DNA from: Stropharia rugosoannulata
Taxonomy: Eukaryota; Basidiomycota; Agaricomycetes; Agaricales; Strophariaceae
NCBI GenBank assembly: GCA_028532985.1
Contig: JANCIK010000004.1
Span: forward strand, 992,001-1,056,000
Direction of reading: 5' to 3'
Length of the DNA: 64,000 nt
Part shown: piece by piece, positions 23,727 through 35,184 of the stretch
Layout: each line of letters starts with the position of its first letter
Numbering within the stretch: the first letter of the stretch is position 1
The notes under the pieces: model-generated
The model's input: the letters and a program-made list of their open reading frames with translations, nothing else
Told to the model about the DNA's origin: nothing
Databases searched by the model: none
Translations under genes and position numbers: made by a program

Positions 23727-24802
23727 GACGGTTATAGGCTTTTAGTAAAATGAGTATTGATCTTGACCAAGCAAGAAAAGGGAACGAAAGGCAGAAGAAA
23801 GCCTGTAATAGAACGAATGAAGGGTCATTACGCAGAAATAGAACGCAATTTATCAGACTCACACTGGGCTTGTACAAGTGAGAGGAAGAAATGGGTGAAA
23901 GCGAACTCTGGGATAGAGACGCCTTATGTACGTGTGGCAGCTTGCTAACAATCCATCTATTCCTATAGTAACATAGATGAGATTATTTATAGAGAGCATT
24001 TTGAAGGAAACGATGTGAAAACACACCATCAAGAGAACTATTTTTAAATTGCGCTTCCTCTGTAAGTATGAGGAGACTGCAGAGACCCTGCAATCTCATT
24101 TGTTGACGTACTACGGAGCTCTGTAAGGCCATGCTGTTGTCTCCTTGGTGTCCAGAATATTGCCAGGGTGTATGAGGAAGGTGGATTCCATTAGCAATGT
24201 TGATGATGCACATGTCGTCGACATCGGATGCTGGATGATGTTGATATGTACATGCATTAGGGCAAGGCGGTGAATATCACCATTGACATTTCCGTGGTAT
24301 TGGTTATCTTTCGAAGACAATTCAGGTTCATACACGTCAATAATAAACTGTCCATCGGTTGGTGCGCATATGTAGTTGTGTACATGATCACATCGCCCTC
24401 AAGAATGATGCTCATATAATGGGCAACCTGGATCAGAGGTTGGGGATTATGAAGTCTATACAAACTATTACTTACATTTGATGTAAACTGTCCTTTAGAG
24501 CGCAGGTGGTGCCCCGCGCAATGCCTTCTAAGCATATACAGTGATGGATAGAGTTGGGAATCGGAATGGAGTCCAACAAAGAACAGCGGAAACAGGGCCG
24601 GTGATGTCCGGCTGAGCAAGTACCGACGTCACCATGACTGAGCATCAGCATTGCCATCGCCAATTACTTGCTTAGACTTGACGTCCAGCTTCTGCGTTCG
24701 ACAGACCTAAGGTCACAGGTGTGTGCTCTTCATCTTTTCATCAATATTCACTGACAATTGTTCTTCAAGTTCATCAACACCATCCGTCCGAATACGTCGA
24801 AC
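23727..24802. other. Divergent intergenic region
   Basis: About 1.1 kb between the cupredoxin start (minus) and the thioredoxin start (plus). Minus-strand open frames of 60-120 codons at 23983-24663 overlap each other in different frames and show no motif, signal peptide or splice logic. I see no supported gene. Confidence 0.5.
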
Positions 24803-25448
24803 ATGTCATTCAGCACTGGGGTTCGCCTTCTCAAATCATCTGTTACATCAAACACGCCTCGGGCTCTGCAAGGAATTGCCCGCCGAAGTTTCCATGCCTC
24901 CGTAGCGCGCAGCGCCTTGCATACGCCCGGCGACGAAGCAGTGAGTCTATTTTCGTTGCTCTGAAGGATGCAGTAAATCAAGGATTTGACATGAAGGACT
25001 TTCTAACTCTGTCATAGGCATTCAAAAATCTTACAGATGCCAAAGACCGCATTGCCGTGGTGGATTTCTACGCAGAGTACGAATTATTGTTTGGCGCAAG
25101 ATGTTCGGTCGTACTAATAACCCTTCTCCAGTTGGTGCGGTCCCTGTCGGCAACTTGCTCCCGTCCTCGAGAAATTAACTGAGGAGCCCAACGTGTCTGG
25201 TAGCACTGGGCTTCCACTAGACTTGGTGAAGGTGGATACCGAGACCGAACATGGTCAAGCCATAGCAATGCAATTCAAGGTGAGTAAACGGGCGGAATCT
25301 TTATGCGGTGCAATTTAACCTCAGTTACTTGCATTGTTAGGTCCGCGTTCTGCCCACGGTGGTGGCATTCCGTGGTGGTAAACCTATAGGGCAATTTGAA
25401 GGGGCCCTGAGACCATCTGCAGTAGACGACTTCCTACGCAAGCTCTAA
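24803..25448 (+). CDS. Mitochondrial thioredoxin
   Basis: Four exons (24803-24940, 25018-25076, 25132-25279, 25341-25448) give exactly 150 residues. The first ~45 residues are rich in Arg, Ser and Ala with few acids (MSFSTGVRLLKSS ... RRSFHASVARSALHTPG), a good mitochondrial presequence. The thioredoxin fold follows: RIAVVDFYADWCGPCRQLAP with the WCGPC redox centre, DLVKVDTETEHGQAIAMQF, then VRVLPTVVAFRGGKP with the cis-Pro. It should reduce disulfides in the matrix together with thioredoxin reductase, as yeast Trx3 does. The upstream in-frame ATG at 24758 is possible but the chosen start gives the cleaner presequence. Confidence 0.92.
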
Positions 25449-25998
25449 CAGAAACCCTAATATTTGCTAAATTTACGCGCATGTCTAAGAGCGCTCAAGG
25501 CTGTGTGTAGTATTGCATTAGATGCGCTTGCTTCCGCGTCCCTTACTCGTGTGTTCTGAGCGCGAACAAGGAAGCTAGATCAATGTTGCCACGGGGGTGT
25601 GCAACTTTAAGCAGAGATTTTCTGGGTCATAAATAAGAACATGTCGTACAGCTACAGAAGCCAGGTGTAAGAGAGAGGAGGCGCCGTCCAGATGCTGAGT
25701 CGCAGTGCCGAATGAGAAATATGTACGTGCCAATAGAAATAACAGTATAGAGCAGAGAAAAACCGAGAAAAAATGAGGAACAAGGGTGCATCCGGCAAAA
25801 AAAACAAAGCAAGTGCGACTGATATTGTACAGGTGGTGCGATAAGTACGTAGGGAGATAGCAAAGTGGCGGCGCTGGCTTCAGAGCCTTCTACATGTCCG
25901 TTCCGAGGTATAGGGGTACTCCGAGACAGGGCGAGAGGTGAGAGCGCCCGATAGCATGAAGGGTGATAATGTCTGCTGCTACCGAGGGGAGGGAGGAC
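25449..25998. other. Convergent intergenic region
   Basis: 550 bp between the thioredoxin stop and the stop of the first Ggamma gene. No gene is seen. Confidence 0.45.
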
Positions 25999-26377
25999 CT
26001 ACTGCACAGTGCAGCATTTGCCTGTAGTCTGCTGGCCGTATGGATCCTCAGCGCGGCCGACAGGGCCCCACACAGAAGGTACCTAGAAGCGCGGAAGTAT
26101 ACGTCAGTTCGGAAACTCGGGTACGTGCTGAAGCAAGGCGACCGACCAGGTGGTCCTTCGTGGTTTTGCAGTATCGGATGAGACTGAGAGAACGGGCGCT
26201 GCATTAGCTGCGAACAGGCGTGGAAGACACGGTGGGGAACCCGACATACCTGGCACTGGCTTCACTAACCCGAACTCTTGGCCGCGCAAGATCGTCCCGT
26301 AGACGTTGGTTGTGTTCTATCAGTCGCCTTAGCTTGAGCTCTGACATGGATTGACGGCCGCCTGTTCGAGAACTCAT
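25999..26377 (-). CDS. Heterotrimeric G protein gamma subunit, copy 1 (CAAX = CTVQ)
   Basis: Three exons (26377-26250, 26183-26147, 26082-25999) give exactly 82 residues. The core [39 protein letters not shown] and VPSVWGPV are the fungal Ggamma (Ste18/Gpg) signature: a coiled-coil helix that pairs with Gbeta. The C-terminus is KCCTVQ: a CAAX box CTVQ for prenylation (Gln at X predicts farnesyl) with an adjacent Cys for palmitoylation. It should anchor Gbeta-gamma at the plasma membrane in pheromone or nutrient signalling. Unlike copy 2, it has no intron between the N-terminal peptide and QSMSEL; exons 2 and 3 have the same sizes (37 and 84 nt) as the last two exons of copy 2. The acidic/basic middle [10 protein letters not shown] differs from copy 2. 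Confidence 0.9.
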
Positions 26378-27130
26378 GGTGCAGTGCGTTGAAGTTTTGC
26401 TCTGCCCATGGGAAGATTTAGCATGGAGCGAGCTAATGCGGCGGGGAACTCACGAGGGAAGAGCGCTGTATAGGTTGTGTGAGTTGGGTTGTGCGGAAGG
26501 TTGTGCGTCCTCAGGCTGTGGGTTGGCCTGGTGCTTCGACAGTAGTGTGGATGGCGGTGGTGGTGGTAGTGGTTATAATCGGATGCTGATTATTCTGCGG
26601 CTGTACCTGGACGCCCACGGCGTTGTGCCATGTGAGCCCAGAGTGAACACTCTTCCGGAAAAGGAATTTCCCATCAGACACTCATAAAAACATTCATTAG
26701 GCCACTTGTGATGAATAATCCGCGTGCTTGCATGGCATAAATACAGCAAATTTGTCTATGAGCAGAGCGGTTGAGAGTAGTGTAGGTAAGTCTGTCGAAT
26801 AATATATAGCAAAGCCGCGGTACGAGACAATGTTCCTGGCGGTGCAAATCCACAATGAACTATGATAGAAAGCCAGCATCACTGATCTGGACGGGAGATC
26901 TAGAGTCATGTCGACTTGTATGTATAGTTTCAGTGAAGGAAGGACGAAGATAACGAGTGTGGGGGGCGAATTGGGTATCAATAGAAAACAGTGTATGTAT
27001 CTCACTCAGGCAGGATGTCCGCCGAAAGCATCCAGGCATGTCAAGCCAACGACACACCTCGCCGTCGTGTTTCCAGGATGTGGGGAGCGTCTTTAAGACT
27101 CGACCACGAATAGGGACTGCATCCATGATA
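26378..27130. other. Spacer between the two Ggamma genes
   Basis: 753 bp between the start of copy 1 and the stop of copy 2, both minus strand. It should hold the promoter of copy 1. No further Ggamma fragment or other gene is visible. Confidence 0.5.
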
Positions 27131-27566
27131 TTACATGACCACACAGCTGCATCCTTGCGCTGGCGGCGCGTAGGGATCTTCGCCTTTTGTCACAGGGCCC
27201 CAAACGGAAGGTATCTGCGGGCATGTTTAGTACGTGTCCCATGCGGAGCGGGCAGGACAGGGGCTATGTTGGCGCAAGAAATGGACGTACGAGATGGTCC
27301 TTAGTGGTTTTGCAGTACCGAATTAAGCTGAAAAAGGGAATATAAATCAAGAGGGGACACGGATGGAGCGGGGGAACGTACCTCGCACTAGCCTCGCTGA
27401 CGCGCACTCTGGGCCGCGTCAGGTCCTCTCGCAACCGCTGATTGTGCTCCGTCAACCTCCTGAGCTTGAGCTCGGACATGGATTGCTGTCAAGAGCACGT
27501 TAGCCTGGAGATAAGGGCGAGTATGTCTAATGAGAACTCGCTGACTTTGTGCGGACGGTTGTTCAT
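27131..27566 (-). CDS. Heterotrimeric G protein gamma subunit, copy 2 (CAAX = CVVM)
   Basis: Four exons (27566-27546, 27485-27382, 27327-27291, 27214-27131) give exactly 81 residues. The protein begins MNNRPHK, then [40 protein letters not shown] and [18 protein letters not shown]. The C-terminus is GCSCVVM: CAAX box CVVM (Met at X predicts farnesyl) with a second Cys three residues before the end box for palmitoylation. This copy matches the usual fungal Ggamma more closely than copy 1 and is probably the ancestral form. Its first exon is only 21 nt. It shares a 209-bp divergent promoter with the coiled-coil gene that starts at 27776. Confidence 0.92.
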
Positions 27567-27775
27567 GGCGGCTGCTGTTTTAGAGAGTGGATGGCTGATA
27601 GAGTGCTAACAAGGGCAAGAGCACGGAGCGCAATGCCGGGAAGGGAGAAAAAAGGGTAAAGTGAAAGAGGGGGTGGGGGAAGTGAATGTCAACGACAGCG
27701 TCGGATAATTTCTGCCATTCCGAGTCCACCACCTCTTCAATCAGCGGAGTTTAAACTCCCTTGCCCTCTTCCCCC
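27567..27775. promoter_or_regulatory. Divergent promoter, Ggamma copy 2 / coiled-coil gene
   Basis: Only 209 bp lie between the two divergent starts, so the genes likely share regulatory DNA. A TTTAAA element at 27750-27756 is a possible TATA-like site for the plus-strand gene. Confidence 0.4.
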
Positions 27776-28817
27776 ATGCACCCAGCCCACCGTACACACA
27801 AGCTCGCCAGGGCCCATGAACAGCGTTAGCCTCTCTGTCGTCCTCTTGCCGCACTCTGACCGTCCTCCACAGCCCCCTATCACAAGCGGCCGCCTGCGTC
27901 GCGTCGCAAATCAAAGCTACTCTCCCCCCGGCCGAATAGTTCGCGTCTGCATGCAAAAATAACTATCGATAATAAAAGTGCCGATCACTCTAAACATGTC
28001 TCTCATGATGACCTTGAGTTCATGAATGACACAACCTGTGTGCACGGCGAATCTGACTATGATTCTTCTGATATCGACGACGATGGCTCTACTTTTCACT
28101 GGGAGGAAGAGGATACTCTTTTTTCAGAACTGATGAACTCTGGGTAAATGCGCTCGCTGACTGGACTGTTCTCTCTGGGTACTCAGAATTTTGCAAAGAC
28201 TACAGCAGTCTGAACAAGACGACTTGGACGACATGATCGATTCTCTGCAGGACTCATTCACAGCCAAGGGAACGATGCTCAAGAAAGATATCGCAGACAC
28301 CCTGGTCGGTACTCACAGACATATCAAAAGGATAATGAGTCTCGCAGAAGAGAACGTCGATCCTTATTACGGTAATGGCATCAGTCTCTTCAAAAGGGGC
28401 AGCACTGGCATCGAAGCGACATGCTACGCGAGAGCGATGGAAATCAAAGAGACGTATGAAGCCACCGAGGTATGTGAATATATGCGCTTTTTAAAGCTAA
28501 AGTTAATCCTTCCATCAGCATAAAATTGAATCGTTGTTTGATGAAATCAAAGCTGAGTTTGACTTGCGTGATAAATTGTGGATTAAACTAGACGATTCTA
28601 TCAAAGCAATCAGTACGTCGATATACTTAAATTTAACTTATGCTCGGTGGTCGCTGATCAATTAGTCAATCCTGTCCTGGAGTCCGTCAAGGACACTCCT
28701 GCCAAGATAGAACACATTATCGCGAAGCTCGAGAAGCAGCTTGAGCAAGAATTTAGCAGCGACAAAGCTAAGAACCCTACGCATAAACTCTTGCAAGAAC
28801 TTCTTAAACGCTCTTGA
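27776..28817 (+). CDS. Unrecognised acidic coiled-coil protein
   Basis: I do not recognise the family. The model has five exons: 27776-27791, 27873-28143, 28187-28469, 28519-28612 and 28666-28817. The first exon is 16 nt (MHPAH) and joins a basic segment (HKRPPASRRKSKLLSPRPNS). An acidic segment follows (SDYDSSDIDDDGS, WEEEDTLF). The C-terminal two thirds is helical and charged, with heptad-like spacing (LQRLQQSEQDDLDDMIDSLQ, KIEHIIAKLEKQLEQEF), so a coiled coil is likely. The basic tail then acidic patch then coiled coil suggests a nuclear or structural protein, but that is inference. The remaining introns are 43-53 nt and leave the frame open throughout. The start exon is the least certain part; the next in-frame ATG is at 28022. 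Confidence 0.6.
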
Positions 28818-30198
28818 GTTATGCTTATTGCCTCGGCTTCTCATCGTGTCTTCTCTGAACATCACTATCGTGTTCTTGTGCTCACTGTTGGCTGATTCCT
28901 CTTTGCTTTCTATACTGCTATTCTCGGAATTTCGTTTCAATACTATCATTCCTGTCTTTGGGGATCTGTTCCTGTCTACATGGTGTCGCTAATTAACCGT
29001 CTCTGGGCTTCACGTTGTTCTTTCTGTTCCGGCTCGCAAAGGCGCGACTACGGTCGTAGCAGTCCCTCTTTAGACCAGGCCAGAATGAGTGCTGTTCTAG
29101 GACGAGCGTTGCCTTGCTTCGTCATCCAGTCCTTGATGCTTGAAGACGAACACTTGGGCTGTCATACACCTCTGTGCGGGTGCGGCATATATTTTTTAAA
29201 AAAGAGGCGCATGAACATTGTAAAAGCTTCACATTGTAAGTAAGGATAGTGCGATGCCATTCGGGCGGCGTCTCGCAAATATTCCCTTTCACCATTTTAT
29301 GGCATTTATTCTGATCTCAATAGCCGACAAACCCCTACCTTTATCTGACACGACTGTTGTATCAGGATCTGCGGCCTTTCGAATGCGATTCTTTCCACAA
29401 TTCATGACATTCGTTTTCCTTTCTTTTCTTTGTATTTCGATTAAGTAAGTGCATCACATTGGTACCTCTTTTTATACATCATCCTCAGCCACATAGGATG
29501 AGATTCTGCATGACAACCACCCATGCAAGCGGTTATATATTCTCTTGCCATCAGTGATAGAAAGACGCGCTGAGATGTCCAGATATGATATGTCCTGTGC
29601 TACCAACAGAGCAGAGTATACGAAGAACTTGACAAAGTGTTAACACTTGACGTTATCCGTCACCAAACGCGATCGCCTCAGGAGCGCGTGCTAATAGTAA
29701 CAGCCATGTGAATGCTTCACAAGGCTTCCGAACTGAAAAAAATCAAGTGCCATGGAAATATTGACATAAAGAGTTAGAACAGCAGAATTTTAGCCTTGAA
29801 ACTTGTAAGAAGTGAATGATTCTGAAAGCTTGACTATGGTTACCAAGGGACTTCAGCTGGAGCGGGTCCAGGAGAGGAAGTATGTAGTATATGGTTGCCC
29901 TGGTCTTTGACGTCTTCTCACGCCTACAGCATATGAAGTGGGGCCGGGAGTTGTAAAAATAGGCGCTCTAGTTGTCCAAACGAAAATAACAATGCGATGG
30001 ATGGCAAACATGATAACGATACAAATTATGGTACACTTCAAAGTTAACGGGCACCATTATGGCGCGGAATATATAATAGTACGCCTGTACAGTAGGAGAA
30101 ATACGAAGGTGGATATAAATTAATCGTAAATCTGGCGCCTGCGCGCGCGAAAAAGTCCCGACACAAAAAAATCCAGTGTCTCTCGAGAACCAAAGTGA
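28818..30198. other. Intergenic region, no supported gene
   Basis: 1.4 kb between the coiled-coil gene and the Ala-rich secreted protein gene (convergent). Short open frames at 28980-29448 and 29853-30123 carry no motif or splice logic. Moderately AT-rich. Confidence 0.5.
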
Positions 30199-30792
30199 TT
30201 ACAGAGTCATAACAGCGCCAGCAATGGTGCTCAAGAGCACAGTGGTTATACCGACTAGGAGAGGCATGCTGGGAGCGACTGACGCTGCGCTGCTGTGTAC
30301 GCCGGATTCAACTGCGCCAGTCGCGACGGTGAAGACCGAGCCGAACGCCGAGGTGGCAACGCCTGCTCCTGAGCTGGCGAGCGTGAAGGCCTTGCCGCCC
30401 TCGCTGGTGACAATGGTGACTGCCTTACCGCCGACGGCTAGACAAGTAAACGTTAGCCAAATACTAGGACGAGATTGATTTTTTTATTTAAAAAACTTAC
30501 ATGTAACGGTCTCGAAGACACCCGGCGCTATGCTTACAACGTCTGAGGCGAGGCTGGCTGCGCCTGCAGTAGCCTGCGTGAAGATGGAGGCTGCACCGCC
30601 GGTGGCAACAGATATAATGCTGTCGACTGAGAAAGAGTTAGTCAAAGACAGATAAACATGGGCAGGGGACGACGCACTCTGGCGCTGCTGAAGCTCGGGG
30701 ACAGTGGGCGTCGGGTCTGGGTTAGGCGCGGCCTGCACGTTGGAAACAGCGGCGAAAGCAATGAGGACGACGGCAATGGATTTGGAAAACAT
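30199..30792 (-). CDS. Ala/Ser-rich secreted or GPI-anchored protein
   Basis: Two exons (30792-30501 and 30437-30199) give exactly 176 residues. A signal peptide (MFSKSIAVVLIAFAAVSNVQA) is followed by a Pro-rich junction (APNPDPTPTVPELQQR, with a possible Kex2-like QR/KR-type site) and then a long stretch rich in Ala, Gly, Ser, Thr and Val with repeated phrases such as ATGGAAS and ATAGAAS. The C-terminus is hydrophobic (PLLVGITTVLLSTIAGAVMTL), consistent with a GPI signal or a membrane tail. No enzymatic motif is visible. Such proteins are typical surface or wall components. A TATA box lies about 50 nt upstream of the ATG. The acceptor at 30438 keeps the frame and the compositional pattern continues across it. 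Confidence 0.7.
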
Positions 30793-32212
30793 AGTGGAAG
30801 GGAAGGGACTAATAGAATAAGTGATCTGCGGATGTCGCGCAATTTATAGGAAATGGCGCACAGGTAGCCGCAGTCAATTTGCTGGGCGCGGTGGGCGCAT
30901 ATGACGAGGCCATGATAGTGGCTGTGTCACTAAGAATGACGTCACATGTCAGAATTTGATGCAAGACCGGGGTTACCACTTCTTTCTCAGTTACTATCAC
31001 GATTGGCCATCACCAGTCCACATCTGCCTCTTACTTTCCAGCAAACATCCATCAAGCTGAAGCTACACAGCTGATTTCTTATATTTTCCTTTGCTCTTCC
31101 ATGAAGCTGGTTGTTTGCTTCTACGGGGATTCGGGACAAAGCTGCCTATCGCACCGCCTCTGCCGAAACAGCCTGCCAGCGCTCTAGGAGTTCCGCAGTT
31201 GATTTGCTTTTGCAAAGCTCGGTGTAAAGGACTTATAAATAACTGCTCTCTCTGCGTCTGATCCCTAACCCATCTCAGTTACCATGTTCATGGCTCTACC
31301 GTCACTTACCTAGGCTTCCTCTCAAATTGTCTCCTGATAAACTTGGATTTGCATTGGGACTATCCAGTATCTGCGCGTTGCGCGTCCTTTTATTGCTGTT
31401 CTTGTCCCATCCTTCTGTGTCAACCGACAGCGCCCAACTTGCTAGGCAGATTCTTAACAACATGCTTGCTTTACCTCTTTATTCTACGGGACGCCCCCCT
31501 TACTGATCGCATTGCTTTCGTTAGCAGTCATATTACTAGTACCATACGGTGCACTGCGGTGCACGACAGAAATTCAGTCTTTCTCTACTTGTCTTCTAAC
31601 CCTATCCTGTACCCGTCTTGGTAGTGTGCTTCTATCCAGCGCTTAGACACAGGTGCTTAATCAGGCTTTAACATCGGTTTATTACACTGCCTAATATGTC
31701 AACTTTTAACGCGAATAGTCGAGCAAATCGAGACTCGAGACTCGAGATTTTCTCGGAAAAATACCCTCAGGGCAATACTTATGCTCCGTCAGAAATAATA
31801 AAGTTTTGGCTTATAGCCAAAAGCGATGTCTCTCACCGTTCTTATGCACTGAAATTGCACAGAAGGTTACAGAGATGAATACTAAACACGGTTATTTGGG
31901 TACAGCAGCCGCAGCCGTGTGCACAGCCATTGCTTTGCCAATGCTTACCGGTCTAGTCAGAGTGCGCACTTGAATGCAGAATTATCACGAGTATGCACCC
32001 ATATGCACCGCGCACTGCCTTCGGCTTCATTTGAGGCACTGTTAGGCACTGAGTACTGAAGGTTGGCCAGGAAGGGCTAGGGTTGGCTTAGTTAGCACCC
32101 ACCGGACCCCACGTTTGGTGAAATGTCTTGGCCTATATTTACACAGTTGGCGAAATGGATTTATTTAAAGGTACCATAAATCACTTTCATCCGCCCCACC
32201 AGCTCCTCTGCT
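30793..32212. other. Divergent intergenic region
   Basis: 1.4 kb between two surface-protein genes. It holds a tandem of the 8-mer GAGACTCG around 31724-31747 and a short direct repeat of CGGTGCAC near 31547-31563. The open frame at 31696-31878 (60 codons) has no recognisable features. No gene is supported. Confidence 0.45.
30843..30848 (-). promoter_or_regulatory. TATA box of Ala-rich secreted protein gene
   Basis: TATAAA on the minus strand, about 50 nt upstream of the start codon at 30792. Confidence 0.5.
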
Positions 32213-33292
32213 ATGTTCGTGCCTTTCATCTCAAAACGCTCAGAAAGCAAGCTCTTCCGCAGAAAGGGTGGTGGGGGCGGTGGTAAAGGCGGTGGTGGTG
32301 GTGGTAAAAGCGGAGGAAGCGGCGGTAAATCAACTGGTTCAAGTTCATCCAGTTCAGGCTCATCTCGTTCAGGCTCCAGTGGCAGCGGTGGAACAGCGAG
32401 AACGAGCCCTATAAGCAGCGGTGGCTCGTCGAGATCCGCAACGAGTTATGGGAACGGAGGTGGCAAGGTAGCCACCATTCCGTCTGGTCAACCCTTCGCC
32501 GGCCGGCAAGAGGGCGGAGGCACCAGAAATGAAGTCGTCGGAACGAGGTGGGTTCAAACGTTCATGTTTCGTCAGCTTTTATCTTATCCTCTTACCCTCG
32601 GTCCATCAGGCAATATGGTAGCGGATATCCAGGAGCCCCCATCACTAATCGTGGCGTTACTGGACTCGGTTTTCCGTTTTTCTTTTGGCCTGTTATATGG
32701 GGAGGAACTGCTGGTATAGCCACTTCCTCGTATCTCCATTCTTCAGAGGTGCGCATTTTCTCACCACCACCTATCAAAACGTCAGGTTGACCTTTTTTTA
32801 AAATGACAGTATGGCCGCCCTGATAATTCAAGCAGACCCGGTGGAGTGCTGATGACTGCAGAATTCACTTCATCGTCGCCCTCGACGACCTTCCGCATCC
32901 TGTCGGACAATACCACGATACAGGACCTCATCACAGACATAACCACTAATTGCTCGTCCGCTAACCTGAACTCCCCAGGTAGCATCGTCGCGATCCCTTA
33001 TAATGATTCCTCAACCGCGCCCAAGCCTGAGCAGGTGGTGCAGTACTACCGGGCGAGCTCCGTCGCGCTATCACTTGACGGTTACAATGATACAGCCGCA
33101 CTTGATGCGCCGGGCGAGCCAGATACACCGCTCCCCACGAATATTGACACGACCCTTCTCGACTGCTTGAACCAGACAATCGCAGCCGCCGTGCCCCTTG
33201 TCAGTGGCGCGGGTGCGATGTGGACACCTCCGCCAACAGCGGGGCTTATCGGTGTCGTCTACCTGCTTTGGTCTCTCTCTTCTCTGGTGTAA
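32213..33292 (+). CDS. Glycine-rich membrane-anchored surface protein, Agaricomycete family
   Basis: Two introns remove 32550-32612 and about 32750-32820. The N-terminus is short and basic, followed by a Gly/Lys then Ser/Gly low-complexity region (32260-32470). Next comes GGGTRN, a Tyr/Gly segment (GSGYPGAPITNRGVTGLGFP) and one aromatic hydrophobic segment (FPFFFWPVIWGGTAG) that may cross or enter a membrane. The C-terminal domain holds many Asn-X-Ser/Thr sites (NTT, NCS, NDS, NDT, NQT) and two Cys, and ends in a hydrophobic tail (GLIGVVYLLWSLSSLV) resembling a GPI signal. From memory, this architecture recurs in Agaricomycete genomes without an assigned function. No classic signal peptide is visible, so a missing upstream exon or the internal segment acting as anchor are both possible. 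Confidence 0.72.
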
Positions 33293-35184
33293 AGCTGCTG
33301 CCGACGTTTTACCTTCATGATTGATTTCGATTTCGCGTTGCTGCATTCATATGATATTACGTTCGAGCCTTTTCAACGACCATGTGAGTCCTTGTGCTGT
33401 GTGGCATTTGTCCTTTCAGCTTTAGCGCTTGCTGAGACAAATCATTTTTCCGCATGGAGTACAGATATGTTTTTTTGTTTACTTCGAGATTCTCCATTCC
33501 GTTCGCCCCCTTCAAACGTTATCATACTATCAATCACGCCTCTACATCATTATGCCTTTGTACTTTATATTTTACTTTTTTTGATATCGCTCTCATAGCG
33601 CTCGAAAAAACATACATACGGTAGCCCCACTCTGGGCGTGCCGCAGGCGCTCGATACGCTTCTGAAGACGTTTCATGACTTTTGCAATGTTATGTAGAAT
33701 TTAAGTTTGCCTGATATATTAGTTCCACTCACGTCCACTGCTAGCATATGTTTCTTGGCTCACACTGTTACATACACACTTACGAATTATTATCATTCCC
33801 CTTTCCCTACCTCAGCCATTATGCTCATACCCATGTTTGCACATAATATAAATCATTCAAGGATAATAATTGACGCGCTGTTCTGCGAATGCGTCTATCG
33901 GTTTAGATTGAGATTAGGTTTCAATGCTGCTACGGCTACCCTCCTTGCCATGCTTTTTCTTCTTTGCACACACAAACGCCTAATGAAGTACCGAGTCCGT
34001 TGATGAAAGGCACATCTGTACCGGTTGATCAAAGTTGTACTTACTGTTACTCCATCCCGAGGAATTTAAAGCTTCTGCACCCGTCCAGAGCGACGAGATC
34101 GGTAGAGTACACTTATACGCAAGAAGTGGATAGCGGCGTGTTGGAAGGCTAAACATATTATCCAAAATTCAGCTTCAGCAAGAGTTTCCCCAGGAAACGG
34201 TTCCTGTCATACAAGATACGGTTTGATTGTTGCCCAATGGATCATAACGGCCATGATAGACAATTATCCTATATCAAAGAATCTCCCAAGTACTGTCAAG
34301 TTTTTATTCACCGACGGCGAGGTTTATCCTCTGCATTCAGTAGAACATTCGTCAAGAAGCTAGTTAACGTACGAGGATGTGTACTTCGTGAAGCCTGGGG
34401 ATAACGTAGCCATAGCCTTATGTTGTGCCAAGCGATGCTTCGTTCCGCAACGCAGACTCAACCGGTGCTAGGCTTGACATATCCCTTAGAGCCGGATACA
34501 AGACATTCGGCGTAAACGACAAAGTTTGAGGTCACGTAAATTTATTACCGAGACTATGGTATCTTCCTAGGAAGGACTGTGCTTTCTTTGTCGATTCTAG
34601 ATTTGACGGAATGTAAAGCCCGGACATACAATGATGGATGGTTGTGTGCAAAGAAATGCTGGAATGAGCAAGCATTGTCAAGATAGGTACATGTCCTTGG
34701 AGATCCTTAGCGACACATAATAGGGATCGTATATCGGCCTTGTATACAGATTTGGAGGTTATTCATGACGCCCAAGAAGTTTGGACTTGCATTTATTGGA
34801 GAGCCAGGCAGAAAACAAACAAAGAAACTCTAGACGCAATTTGAAACAGATGTCCACCAGTGAGCCTGAGTTTCATCTTTCTAGCAAAAGGGTGGTTACT
34901 CGCGTTCACGTAGCGGGTAGTAAAATCCATAGTCATGCGCGATGGTGGAGGTCAAGCCTCAGTTTGCAGTTCAAGCGAGTTCGAGTTTGCTTTTATTTGG
35001 CACGACGCGCCGCTTGAGATGCGCGCGTCTGCCTCGCGTCCGATCGCACTTGAAGTCTACCTACCACCACCACGGTGACAACTGCAAATGCACACCCATA
35101 TATGAACCATCGTCCCTCTTATTCCTCCAATCTGCAACGCGTAAACACTAAGATTTCCTTCCTGTTGACGAAAAACTAGCTCCC
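33293..35184. other. Intergenic region, no supported gene
   Basis: 1.9 kb of AT-rich DNA. Open frames at 33317-33598, 33707-34003 and 34781-35151 are short, overlap in different frames, and lack motifs. It contains the 3' UTR of the Gly-rich gene and the promoter of the next gene. Confidence 0.5.

Noticed and set aside
23983..24663. Overlapping minus-strand open frames of 60-120 codons
   Set aside because: Several frames overlap, none has a signal peptide, domain or consistent introns.
31696..31878. 60-codon frame starting MSTFNANSRANRDSRLEIFS
   Set aside because: Has a Met and decent composition but no motif, no introns and no clear promoter; not distinguishable from chance.
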